DNA of 64,000 nucleotides from Cumulibacter sp047975195 (GTDB lineage: Bacteria > Actinomycetota > Actinomycetes > Mycobacteriales > Antricoccaceae): positions 1-64,000 of the forward strand of contig JBKEDB010000005.1 of NCBI GenBank assembly GCA_047975195.1, written 5' to 3'. The position numbers were made by a program, and so were the translations under genes. The number at the start of each line of letters is the position of its first letter. Positions within the stretch are counted from its first letter, which is position 1. A model generated the notes under the pieces. The model was not told the DNA's origin. It saw only the letters and a list, made by a program, of their open reading frames with translations, and ran no database searches. Below, in pieces: positions 43,638 to 51,996 of the stretch.

Positions 43638-44309
43638 ATGTCCTACCTGCTGCGCATCGTATTGCCGGACCGTCCGGGAGCGCTCGGCGCCGTCGCCAGC
43701 GCAATCGGTACCAGCGGCGCCGACATCGTCAGCGTCGACATCGTCGATAAACATGACCACGTCGTCATCGACGACATCGTCATCGATATGGGCCCGGGCC
43801 AAATGCCCGACGAGGTGCTGAGCGCCGCGCAACGACTCGATGGCGTACACGTTGAATCGATCAGGCCGTTCGATGGCGCCCTGTCGACTCATCGCGAGTT
43901 GCAACTGCTCGAGGCGATGTCGGTCGACCCAGAAGGTTCGGCGCAGTTGCTGGTCGATGAGCTCCCGCGGATCTTCCGGTCCGGCTGGGGCATCATCGTG
44001 CGCGACGACGGTCTGGTGATGACCAGTAGCGCGAGCGCCCCGGAAAATGATCGCGCCGAGCCATGGCGCCAGCCCGCCGATGCGGTGATTCTGGATCCGA
44101 TCACGGACGTCCTGCCAGCGGACTGGACCACGCTGGATACCGCCCTGATGGCTGTGCCGTACGGCGATAACCGCTCCGTGGTCGCTGGTCGTCCCGGCGG
44201 GCCGGACTTCCGGCCCAGCGAACTCTCTCGGCTGGCACATCTGGTCGGCATGACCCGCTCCATCTGGCTGCGCTATGTCAAAGCCAAGAAGGCGCAGGGC
44301 TCGAGCTAG
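43638..44309 (+). CDS. ACT-domain protein (Rv3013-like)
   Basis: The 223-residue protein begins with an ACT domain, YLLRIVLPDRPGALGAVASAI and DIVSVDIVDKHDH, which binds small ligands such as amino acids. The C-terminal part (about 95-215) is a second alpha/beta region (GWGIIVRDDGLVMTSS) with GAF-like character. It matches Rv3013, which also lies between gatC and ligA. It is likely a cytosolic sensor; ligand and partner are unknown. It starts directly after menA. Confidence 0.8.
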   Translation: MSYLLRIVLPDRPGALGAVASAIGTSGADIVSVDIVDKHDHVVIDDIVIDMGPGQMPDEVLSAAQRLDGVHVESIRPFDGALSTHRELQLLEAMSVDPEGSAQLLVDELPRIFRSGWGIIVRDDGLVMTSSASAPENDRAEPWRQPADAVILDPITDVLPADWTTLDTALMAVPYGDNRSVVAGRPGGPDFRPSELSRLAHLVGMTRSIWLRYVKAKKAQGSS

Positions 44310-44450
44310 TCCTCGGCTCACCCGGCCGTACGCACAAGTCGGGTACCCACGCACCAATACCGGCGAGCGTACGCAAACCCGGCTGTTGCTCGTTGTTCAC
44401 TCAGTCGGCGAGCGTGGGTGCGGTCTGCGACTGGCGGTGTGGTGCCCGGA

Positions 44451-46502
44451 CTACTCGGCAGGCATCCCGCGGTTCAGCAGGTCGCGGAAACCGTCCTCGT
44501 CGAGGATCGGCACACTCAATTCCTCGGCCTTCTTCGCCTTGCTTCCCGGAGAATCACCGATCACGACGTACGACGTCTTCTTGCTCACTGAGCTGGTCGA
44601 TTTGCCGCCACGCGACACGATCGCTTCCTTGGCCTCATCACGCGAAAAGCCCGACAGCGTGCCGGTGACTACGATGGACAACCCCGCAAGGTTCTGCGGC
44701 CTTCTCGGCGCATCGGCGGCATCGTCGCGCATCCGCACTCCGGCCGCAGCCCATTTGTCGACGATGGCCCGATGCCAGTCGATGTCCCACCACGCCTTCA
44801 CCGATTCAGCGATGATCGTGCCGACGCCCTCAACCTCGGCGAGCGTGTCCACGGGTGCGGCGAAGATGTCCGGCAGCGAGCGGAAATGACTGGCGAGCGC
44901 CTGCGCAGCCGTCGGACCCACGTGCCGGATCGACAGCGATACCAGGACTCGCCATAGCGGCTGCTCCTTGGCGGTTTCTAGCGCACCGAGCAGCATGAGG
45001 GCACCGGCGTTAGCGGTGCCGTCTTTCTTGACGAAGAACGGGATCTTGCGCAACGCCTCGGCGTCCAGCGCAAACAGGTCGCCCTCGTCGGTGATGTCCT
45101 CGGAGGTCAACAGCGCCTGCGCCGCCTTGTATCCCAGTCCGTCGATGTCGAACCCGCCGCGCGAACCGAGGTAGCTGAGTCGTTCAACCAACTGAGCTGG
45201 GCAGCTGCGCGCGTTCGGGCAGCGGATGTCCGCATCGCCCTCCTTCATCTCGCGCAATTCGGTGCCGCACGCCGGACAGTGCGTGGGCATGACGAACTCA
45301 CGTTCGCTGCCGTCACGCAACGCCACGACCGGGCCGACGATCTCGGGAATCACATCACCGGCCTTGCGCAACACCACCATGTCGCCGATCAGCACGCCCT
45401 TGCGCTTGACCTCGTGGCCGTTGTGCAACGTCGCCATCTCCACAGTCGAGCCGGCAACCTTGATTGGCGTCATCACGCCGTACGGCGTCACCCGGCCGGT
45501 GCGTCCGACGTTAACCCGGATGTCCTCCAGCCGAGTGTTCACCTCTTCGGGCGGGTATTTGTACGCCATTGCCCAGCGTGGGGCGCGGCTGGTGGACCCA
45601 AGTTCTCGTTGCTGCGCGAGGTCGTCGACCTTGACCACGACACCGTCGATCTCGTGCTCGATGTCGTGCCGGTGTTCGCCGTAGTACTCGATGAATTCGC
45701 GAACGGCAGCCATGTCCTCCAGGACCTTCGCCCGTGACGACGTGGGCAGCCCTAACGATTCCAGCAGGTCATACGCCTCGGACTGCGAACGCCATGTCAC
45801 GCCACGCGAAGCCCCGATGCCATGCACGATGAGCATCAAGTTGCGTTTGGCGGTCTCCGCCGAATCCTTCTGTCGCAGCGATCCAGCCGCGGTGTTGCGT
45901 GGATTCGCGTACGGCGGTTTACCGTCCGCGACGAGCCGCGCGTTGAGTGCCTCGAACTCCTCAACCGGGAAATAGACCTCGCCGCGCACTTCCAGCAACT
46001 CGGGAATGTCCCTACCGCGCAAGCGGGCAGACACATTGCGTACAGCGAGCACGTTATTGGTGATGTCTTCGCCTACCCGCCCGTCACCTCGGGTGGCGCC
46101 GCGGGTCAGGCGGCCATTCTCATAGACGAGGTCGACAGCGAGCCCATCGATCTTCAGTTCGCAGAGATACTTGGCATCCGACCCGATCGTCCGGGTGACC
46201 CGATCAGCCCAGGTCTGCAACTCCTGCTGGTTGAACACGTTGTCCAGGGAGTACATCCGCTGCACATGCTCGACCGAGGCGAAACTGGACGAGGCGTATC
46301 CGCCGACTCGCTGCGATGGCGAGGCATCAGTGATGAGGTCAGGGAAGGTCTGCTCGATATCGAGCAGTTCCTGAAATAGCGCGTCGTACGCCGCATCGGT
46401 GACGGTCGGAGCATCTTGCTCGTAATACCGCCGCTGATGCTCGGTGATTTCGGCGCTGAGCTCGGCGTGTCGCTCAGCACCCTGGGTCGGGTCCATCCTC
46501 AT
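44451..46502 (-). CDS. ligA: NAD-dependent DNA ligase LigA
   Basis: LigA seals nicks in replication and repair, using NAD. The adenylated lysine is Lys117 in CELKIDGLAVDL. The Ia domain (RYYEQDAPTVTDAAYDAL) binds NMN. The four-cysteine zinc finger is CPACGTEL and CPNARSCPAQL. Helix-hairpin-helix repeats follow, and a BRCT domain (LAGLSIVVTGTLSGFSRDEA) closes the 683-residue chain. ATG at 46502 overlaps the SnoaL gene's stop by four bases. The gene ends a seven-gene minus-strand run that starts with polA. Confidence 0.97.
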   Translation of the reverse strand: MRMDPTQGAERHAELSAEITEHQRRYYEQDAPTVTDAAYDALFQELLDIEQTFPDLITDASPSQRVGGYASSSFASVEHVQRMYSLDNVFNQQELQTWADRVTRTIGSDAKYLCELKIDGLAVDLVYENGRLTRGATRGDGRVGEDITNNVLAVRNVSARLRGRDIPELLEVRGEVYFPVEEFEALNARLVADGKPPYANPRNTAAGSLRQKDSAETAKRNLMLIVHGIGASRGVTWRSQSEAYDLLESLGLPTSSRAKVLEDMAAVREFIEYYGEHRHDIEHEIDGVVVKVDDLAQQRELGSTSRAPRWAMAYKYPPEEVNTRLEDIRVNVGRTGRVTPYGVMTPIKVAGSTVEMATLHNGHEVKRKGVLIGDMVVLRKAGDVIPEIVGPVVALRDGSEREFVMPTHCPACGTELREMKEGDADIRCPNARSCPAQLVERLSYLGSRGGFDIDGLGYKAAQALLTSEDITDEGDLFALDAEALRKIPFFVKKDGTANAGALMLLGALETAKEQPLWRVLVSLSIRHVGPTAAQALASHFRSLPDIFAAPVDTLAEVEGVGTIIAESVKAWWDIDWHRAIVDKWAAAGVRMRDDAADAPRRPQNLAGLSIVVTGTLSGFSRDEAKEAIVSRGGKSTSSVSKKTSYVVIGDSPGSKAKKAEELSVPILDEDGFRDLLNRGMPAE

Positions 46503-47422
46503 GCCCGCCTCCGGTTGCCGATGAGGTCTTCAGGATGAGGGATATGCAGCGCGCTGCGCTCTGCTTCCAGCATGCTGTAGCCGGCCGCCAAGTAATCGAA
46601 TTCCTCGAGTTCGGTGCTCTCGCGCAGTTGTACATGGTAGGAGCGGATCTGGCCGATAAGGGCGTCCTCGAAGGCGTACCACTCCATACCGCGCGTGACG
46701 ATGCGATCCGTTCCGGCGTCTGGGTTCCAGAACATCGACCATTCGATCACAGCCTCGTCACCGCGGGCGATGATGCTGTCGACGACCCAACGGGCGTTGA
46801 TCCGCTGAGACACCTTTCGCCAGTAGCGCGCCAGGTGTTCACGTCCAGCGACGGGTCTCGAACCCACATTGGGCTGCAAGAAGTAATGCACGACATCATT
46901 GGTGAAGAACGCCATTAAGGCATTGACGTCGGCCGCTGTGCAGGCGTCGTAATAGCTGGCTATCGCGTCCAGGCGCTCGACCCGTGCACCGCTGGTGATC
47001 GCAGGGCGGGTAGCGGCGTCCACGCTCGCGTAGTCGAAACCGTCCAGGTCGCTTGGCTGCCCGACGTGGTGGTACGAACGAATCTGCGCGATCCCGGTAG
47101 CCTGCGGCGTCAGCTCGATCCATTCGCTTCCCCGCCGTACCTGCGGCGACCCCGACGGGTCGCTGAGCCACATTGTGTATTCCACCCCGACATCGGTGGC
47201 TTCGGTAATGATGCGGTCAACGCGCCACCGGGCCTGTTGCTCGGTGGCTGCGGCGGCCGCTTGGGTGGCGAGCTGCGCCGCGGAGCGGATCGGCGCCGAC
47301 TGCGCGCTCGGACCCAGCGAGTAATGGGTGAAGTCGTCTGCGAGCAGCGCGCGGATCGCCGCCACATCGGCGGTATTGCACGCGTCGTACAGCGCGAGCA
47401 CGAGGCTTTCGGGCTCAGGCAT
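46499..47422 (-). CDS. Tandem SnoaL/NTF2-like protein
   Basis: Two copies of an NTF2-like fold make up this 307-residue protein. Copy 1 starts LALYDACNTADVAAIRALL (about residues 9-140) and copy 2 starts IASYYDACTAADVNALMAFF (about 160-290). Both share the Trp-rich strands RWRVDRII and RWVVDSII and end with a QIRSYH motif. Such proteins can be isomerases, dehydratases or binders. The ATG at 47422 has GGAGG six bases ahead and overlaps the methionine-synthase-like gene by eight bases. Substrate unknown. Confidence 0.8.
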   Translation of the reverse strand: MPEPESLVLALYDACNTADVAAIRALLADDFTHYSLGPSAQSAPIRSAAQLATQAAAAATEQQARWRVDRIITEATDVGVEYTMWLSDPSGSPQVRRGSEWIELTPQATGIAQIRSYHHVGQPSDLDGFDYASVDAATRPAITSGARVERLDAIASYYDACTAADVNALMAFFTNDVVHYFLQPNVGSRPVAGREHLARYWRKVSQRINARWVVDSIIARGDEAVIEWSMFWNPDAGTDRIVTRGMEWYAFEDALIGQIRSYHVQLRESTELEEFDYLAAGYSMLEAERSALHIPHPEDLIGNRRRA

Positions 47423-48413
47423 CGGATGCCTCCGGTGAGTCACGGACCTGCTTCGCGACTGCGCTTATCGCGCGGGTGGTCGCCAGCGCGACCGGCCAAC
47501 TCGCTGAAGCCAGGCCGCAGTCGCTCGTGATGCCGACCCGGGCAGCTACTTCCGCCGATGGGATCCCGGCGATATCAGCGATCCGACGAGCGTCCTGGGC
47601 CCACGCGTCGATACGCGACGGGTTCGGCGTGGTCCCTGCCGGAACTACGCCCGCGTAGAGCACCAAGCCGCTATCAACGGCTTCGCCTAGGTCGTCGTAC
47701 GAGTGCGATTTCAATAGCGACGCATCGAAGAGAACTCCGCTGGCACCCGCGGTACGCAGCAACGTGAACGGCACCTTCGGCGCACAGGAGTGCAGCACCA
47801 CGTCAGCACCAGCACGTTCGATGACGTGCTGGATTCCGTCTCCTACCTCGTGGCTCCCGACGGGATCGATCCGAGCGGCGCCGCTCGCGGTCGGCACGCT
47901 CCCGGCGAGGACGGCGCTCAGCGACGGTTCGTCCAGTTGCAGTACGACATCGGCTGCCGGCACTCGGCGGCGGATCTCGCCCAGCAAGGCGGCAGCCCCT
48001 TCGGCCAGCGAGTCACGCAGGTCGCGCACGGCCCCGGGGTCGGTCAGTACGCGGTGCCCGTTCGGCAGTTCGATGCACGCCGCCAGCGTCCAAGGACCCG
48101 CTAGCGCGACCTTCAGCGGGCCGGCGTATTCGGCGGCAGCGACCTGGAGGGCATCGAGGTCCCACGACCAGAAGTCATTCGCCCGCCGCATGTCGATGCC
48201 GTTGCGTCGGGTAAACCGCCAGGCGGACGGGTAAAGCTCGACCGGTAAGTCCAGCAGCCGTGCCGCCGTGCGGCCGATGAGGTCGGCGCCGGGGCCACGG
48301 GCAGGGAGCTCAGCGAGGTATGGGATCTGCAGATCTTCGCTGAACGGCATCGCGATCGCGTCACGCACCGTCGTCCCCGGCAGTGAACCGACGCCGGTCG
48401 TGGCCACGCTCAT
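47415..48413 (-). CDS. Cobalamin-independent methionine synthase-like protein (MetE C-terminal type)
   Basis: This 332-residue protein has the C-terminal MetE barrel alone. It begins TTGVGSLPGTTVRDAI, carries VLQLDEPSLSAVLAG and VLHSCAPKVPFTLL with likely zinc ligands His and Cys, and ends with VGITSDCGLAS containing another Cys. Stand-alone proteins of this type may be methyltransferases; full methionine synthesis is not certain. ATG at 48413 overlaps the mnmA stop as ATGA. M. tuberculosis has a similar gene, Rv3015c, next to ligA. Confidence 0.85.
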   Translation of the reverse strand: MSVATTGVGSLPGTTVRDAIAMPFSEDLQIPYLAELPARGPGADLIGRTAARLLDLPVELYPSAWRFTRRNGIDMRRANDFWSWDLDALQVAAAEYAGPLKVALAGPWTLAACIELPNGHRVLTDPGAVRDLRDSLAEGAAALLGEIRRRVPAADVVLQLDEPSLSAVLAGSVPTASGAARIDPVGSHEVGDGIQHVIERAGADVVLHSCAPKVPFTLLRTAGASGVLFDASLLKSHSYDDLGEAVDSGLVLYAGVVPAGTTPNPSRIDAWAQDARRIADIAGIPSAEVAARVGITSDCGLASASWPVALATTRAISAVAKQVRDSPEASDA

Positions 48414-49495
48414 GCGTGAGCTGCGGAAATGGTCGCCGATCCGACCACCCTGTCGCCGTCGTACAGCACGACCGCCTGTCCCGGTGCGATGCCGCGAGCA
48501 GCGCTCAGCAACCCGATAAGCAAATTTCCGTCGGCGTCGATCTCGGCGGTGGCTTCGGCCATTCCACCATGCGCTCGCATCTGCACGACTCCGCGCCACG
48601 GGAACGCCGGCGCCGTACCGCCGGTCCACACCGGACGCTGCGCGGTGACGGTGGTGACCTCTAGGGCGTCGGCGGTGCCGACCGTGATCCGGTTGTCTAC
48701 CGGCTCGATGCTCAGCACGTAGCGGGGCTTACCGTCGTTGACGGGGTTCGCTAGTCGCAGTCCCTTGCGCTGTCCGATGGTGTAGGCGTACGCGCCCTGA
48801 TGCTCACCGACAACCTCGCCGCTGTCCGAGTCGATGATCTCCCCCGGCCGGTCGCCGAGCTGTGAGCGCAAAAAGCCCATCGTGTCACCGTTCGAGATAA
48901 AGCAGATGTCATGCGAATCCGGCTTGTCGGCCACCGCTAAACCGCGTTCGGCGGCTTCGGCACGCACCTGCTCCTTGGTGGTCTCACCCAGCGGGAACAT
49001 CGCGTACCGCAGCTGCTCGGCGGTGAGGACCGCCAGGACGTACGACTGGTCCTTCGCGTCGTCGACCGACCGCGCCAGGTGCGGAGTGCCGTGCTCATCG
49101 ACCTTCAGTTTGGCGTGGTGGCCGGTGACAACCGCATCGAAGCCCAACGCTCGGGCGCGGTCCAGCACGGCGGAGAACTTGATCTTCTCGTTGCAGCGCA
49201 GGCATGGGTTAGGTGTGCGCCCCGCGGCGTACTCGGCGACGAAGTCATCGATCACGTCTTCGCGGAACTGTTCGGCCAGATCCCATACGTAGAACGGGAT
49301 ACCGAGCACGTCGGCGGCGCGGCGAGCGTCGCGCGAGTCTTCGATCGTGCAACATCCGCGTGATCCCGCGCGCACCGCTTCTGGCGTTTGCGACAACGCG
49401 AGATGGACGCCGGTCACATCATGGCCGGCGTCGACGGCACGCGCGGTAGCAACTGCTGAGTCGACTCCGCCGGACATCGCTGCAAGGATCTTCAC
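48410..49495 (-). CDS. mnmA: tRNA-specific 2-thiouridylase MnmA
   Basis: MnmA puts sulfur on uridine 34 of tRNA-Gln, -Glu and -Lys. The PP-loop AAMSGGVDSAVATARAV is at the N-terminus. The catalytic cysteines lie in NPCLRCNEKIKFSA and DICFISNGDTMGFL. IGQRKGLRLANP is the tRNA-binding segment. Length (361 residues) is normal. The start lies 22 bases after the cysteine-desulfurase stop, and that enzyme is the likely sulfur donor. Confidence 0.96.
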   Translation of the reverse strand: MKILAAMSGGVDSAVATARAVDAGHDVTGVHLALSQTPEAVRAGSRGCCTIEDSRDARRAADVLGIPFYVWDLAEQFREDVIDDFVAEYAAGRTPNPCLRCNEKIKFSAVLDRARALGFDAVVTGHHAKLKVDEHGTPHLARSVDDAKDQSYVLAVLTAEQLRYAMFPLGETTKEQVRAEAAERGLAVADKPDSHDICFISNGDTMGFLRSQLGDRPGEIIDSDSGEVVGEHQGAYAYTIGQRKGLRLANPVNDGKPRYVLSIEPVDNRITVGTADALEVTTVTAQRPVWTGGTAPAFPWRGVVQMRAHGGMAEATAEIDADGNLLIGLLSAARGIAPGQAVVLYDGDRVVGSATISAAHA

Positions 49496-49517
49496 AATCG
49501 TTGAATTCTACCCTCGT

Positions 49518-50699
49518 TCAGCGTCGGTTTCCGCTGGCCAATCGTGCGCGGTCGATCGCATCGGGCAGGGCGCGAAGTAATCGCTCAATGTCCTCGGTGG
49601 ACGTCGTGCGCCCCATCGAGACGCGGATGCTCTGTCTAGCTCGTCGCTCATCACCACTCATGGCCAGGATGACGTGACTGGGTTCGGAGACGCCGGACGT
49701 GCATGCCGAACCGGTCGAGACGTCGATGTGCTCGGTGTCCAGCAGCATCAGCAGCGCGTCGGCGTCCGCGCCGGGCACGTGCAGATTGAGGATGCCCGGA
49801 TGCGTCATGGCGGCCTCGTACTCGGCATGGCCGTTGATGTGCACCTCGGGCAGGTGGGCCGCGCCGTCCGCGAGTTGATCGCGTAACCGCCCCAACCGCG
49901 CTGCTTCGGCGACGCGTTCGGATTCGGCTTCAAGGATCGCCGTACCGAACCCGACGATGTTGGCTACAGCGAGCGTGCCGGAGCGAATTCGACGTTCCTG
50001 CCCGCCCCCATGCGAGGTCGGCTGCGGACTGAAAGTCCGTTGTGCCAGCAGTGCGCCGATGCCCTGCGGTCCGCCGATCTTGTGTGCCGACAGGGCTACG
50101 GATGCGACGCCAAGCGTGGCGAAGTCGATCGGTACTCGCCCGAGCGCCTGCACGGCATCAACGTGCAAGCTGACCCCGGCTGAGGCGCAGATCGACCCAA
50201 TGCTGCCGATATCGGTGATGGTGCCGACCTCGTTGTTGACCCACATGAAAGCCGCAAGCGCGACCGGGTGCTCGGCAAGGATCGCGTGCACAGCCTCCGG
50301 CAGCGGCGCCCCCGCACAGGTCACGCTCGCCCAGTGGGCCGTCGCGTTCTCGTGGTTCTGCAGGTGGCGTACGGCGTCATGCACCGCGGGGTGCTCGGCC
50401 GCAGAGGTGAGGATCCCGTTCGTGTCCTGAGCGCGGGCTCGATAGCCGCCGATCACGGCGAGGTTGTCCGCTTCGGTGGCCCCGCTGGTAAAGATGACCT
50501 CCACCGGGTCAGCGCCGGTGGCCCGTGCGATGTTCTCGCGGGCTTGTTCGACGAGCTGGCGCGCGCGCCGTCCGGCCGAATGTAGCGATGAGGGGTTGCC
50601 GACCTCACGCATGGCCGCGGACATAGCGTCGATGACGCTTTCTCGGATCACGGTCGTGGCCGCGTGATCGAGGTATGTCTCCTCCTGCGGGCTCCTCAC
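49518..50699 (-). CDS. Cysteine desulfurase (NifS/IscS family)
   Basis: A PLP enzyme taking sulfur from cysteine for thiolation and iron-sulfur work. It starts TYLDHAATTVIRESVIDAM and has NPSSLHSAGRRARQLVEQA. The PLP lysine is in ALSAHKIGGPQGIGAL, and the persulfide cysteine is in STGSACTSGVSEPSHV. At 393 residues it is a normal IscS-like length. It overlaps the peptidase gene by four bases and precedes mnmA, the usual iscS-mnmA pairing in actinobacteria. Confidence 0.95.
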   Translation of the reverse strand: MRSPQEETYLDHAATTVIRESVIDAMSAAMREVGNPSSLHSAGRRARQLVEQARENIARATGADPVEVIFTSGATEADNLAVIGGYRARAQDTNGILTSAAEHPAVHDAVRHLQNHENATAHWASVTCAGAPLPEAVHAILAEHPVALAAFMWVNNEVGTITDIGSIGSICASAGVSLHVDAVQALGRVPIDFATLGVASVALSAHKIGGPQGIGALLAQRTFSPQPTSHGGGQERRIRSGTLAVANIVGFGTAILEAESERVAEAARLGRLRDQLADGAAHLPEVHINGHAEYEAAMTHPGILNLHVPGADADALLMLLDTEHIDVSTGSACTSGVSEPSHVILAMSGDERRARQSIRVSMGRTTSTEDIERLLRALPDAIDRARLASGNRR

Positions 50700-51973
50700 G
50701 CCATTCCTCGGCTCATCGCCTCCAGGCGCTCGAACACGCCGACATCGGCGCGCAGCCCGTCGTGTTCGTACTGATTGGTGACCCAGGCTCGCACTCCAGG
50801 CACCCGCCGTGCGACATCCATTGAGGCGTCGGCGTCGACATACATATCGTCGTAGTACACCGCCGCAGCCACCGGGACCTCGTTGTGCGCGAGCTGCTCA
50901 GCGTCGTACAGCGCACCCCAGTCGGCCTTACGATGCAGTTCGTCGGCGATCGCGCTGTACGACGCCATCCCCGGTATATCGGTGAACCGCCAGCGTTCCA
51001 TCATCTCGCCGGTAAACAACGGATGCGGCGCATCGGCGGCGAGCACCCGCAGTTCTGCACGGGTGCGGCTGGCTGCCCATTGGCTCGCACCCGCTCCGTC
51101 GCAATAGATCGCCTCCTGCAAGAGGGCATAGAGCGGCTTGTCCGTGACGTCGGTGCGAGCGGCCACTTCAGCGAGGAACCCCGCCGTCGCCTCGCCGCCA
51201 TGCAGCGCCTGCTCAAGCAGATAGTGCACTGATGCGAAGCCGTCGCCTCGTCCGAAGTCGATTCCGACGCCTAACAGTCTCTCGCGGGTCAGGGCGCCCC
51301 CGTCCGGTAGTCGCAGTTGCGGCGTGAGATGACGCAGCAGCTCGTCCAGTCGGGCGCGGTCGGCCGGGAATTTCGAGAAGAACGTGCCGTTCTTCGCCAG
51401 CACTCGCAACCAGGTGCGCCGGTACACGTCCTCGGCACTCAACCCGATCGGCGGGATCCCGCCGGTGACGAGGCATCGCTTCAGTCCGTGGGGCGCGAAG
51501 GAGAGATAACTGAACGTGCAGAATCCGCCGTAGCTCTGCCCGAGGGTCGTCCATTGGGCTCCGTCGGCCACCTGATCACGAAAGAGTTCCGCGTCCGCGA
51601 CGATCGAATCGGCTCGCATCTGCGCCACGTAATCCGTGGCGCCCACCAAACCGCCGCGAGCGCGCAGCAGCGCGGGGCCGATCGGGGTCGAGAGGCCCGT
51701 GCCGCGCTGGTCGAGTAGCAGCACCCGGTACCGCTTCAACGCCGCGTCCAGCCAGCCGACGCGCGTGGTTGGCCGTGGCGATGCGCCGCCTGGACCGCCC
51801 TGTAGGTACAACAGCCACGGCAACTGCTGCGGAGTGTCGTGTTCGGCACCGACTACTTCTCGCGCGTACACCTCAATGGTTTCGTGCCCGGACGCCGCAG
51901 CGTGATCAAGCGGCGCGCGCACCGAGTGATCTGCCGCGCGGATGCCCGGCGCGATCGCCACGTAATCGGTCAC
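50696..51973 (-). CDS. Proline iminopeptidase-like alpha/beta hydrolase (S33)
   Basis: This 425-residue serine peptidase-like protein has the oxyanion segment LLYLQGGPGGASPRPT, RVLLLDQRGTGLSTP, and the nucleophile elbow GQSYGGFCTFSYL. A cap region is inserted after residue 190. The C-terminal VTNQYEHDGLR supplies the catalytic His. Such proteins release N-terminal proline or other residues. It starts at ATG 51973, 23 bases after the polA stop, and overlaps the cysteine-desulfurase gene as ATGA. No signal peptide is visible. Confidence 0.88.
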   Translation of the reverse strand: MTDYVAIAPGIRAADHSVRAPLDHAAASGHETIEVYAREVVGAEHDTPQQLPWLLYLQGGPGGASPRPTTRVGWLDAALKRYRVLLLDQRGTGLSTPIGPALLRARGGLVGATDYVAQMRADSIVADAELFRDQVADGAQWTTLGQSYGGFCTFSYLSFAPHGLKRCLVTGGIPPIGLSAEDVYRRTWLRVLAKNGTFFSKFPADRARLDELLRHLTPQLRLPDGGALTRERLLGVGIDFGRGDGFASVHYLLEQALHGGEATAGFLAEVAARTDVTDKPLYALLQEAIYCDGAGASQWAASRTRAELRVLAADAPHPLFTGEMMERWRFTDIPGMASYSAIADELHRKADWGALYDAEQLAHNEVPVAAAVYYDDMYVDADASMDVARRVPGVRAWVTNQYEHDGLRADVGVFERLEAMSRGMA

Positions 51974-51996
51974 AGTGAGCCTTTCTCCTTACCCCG

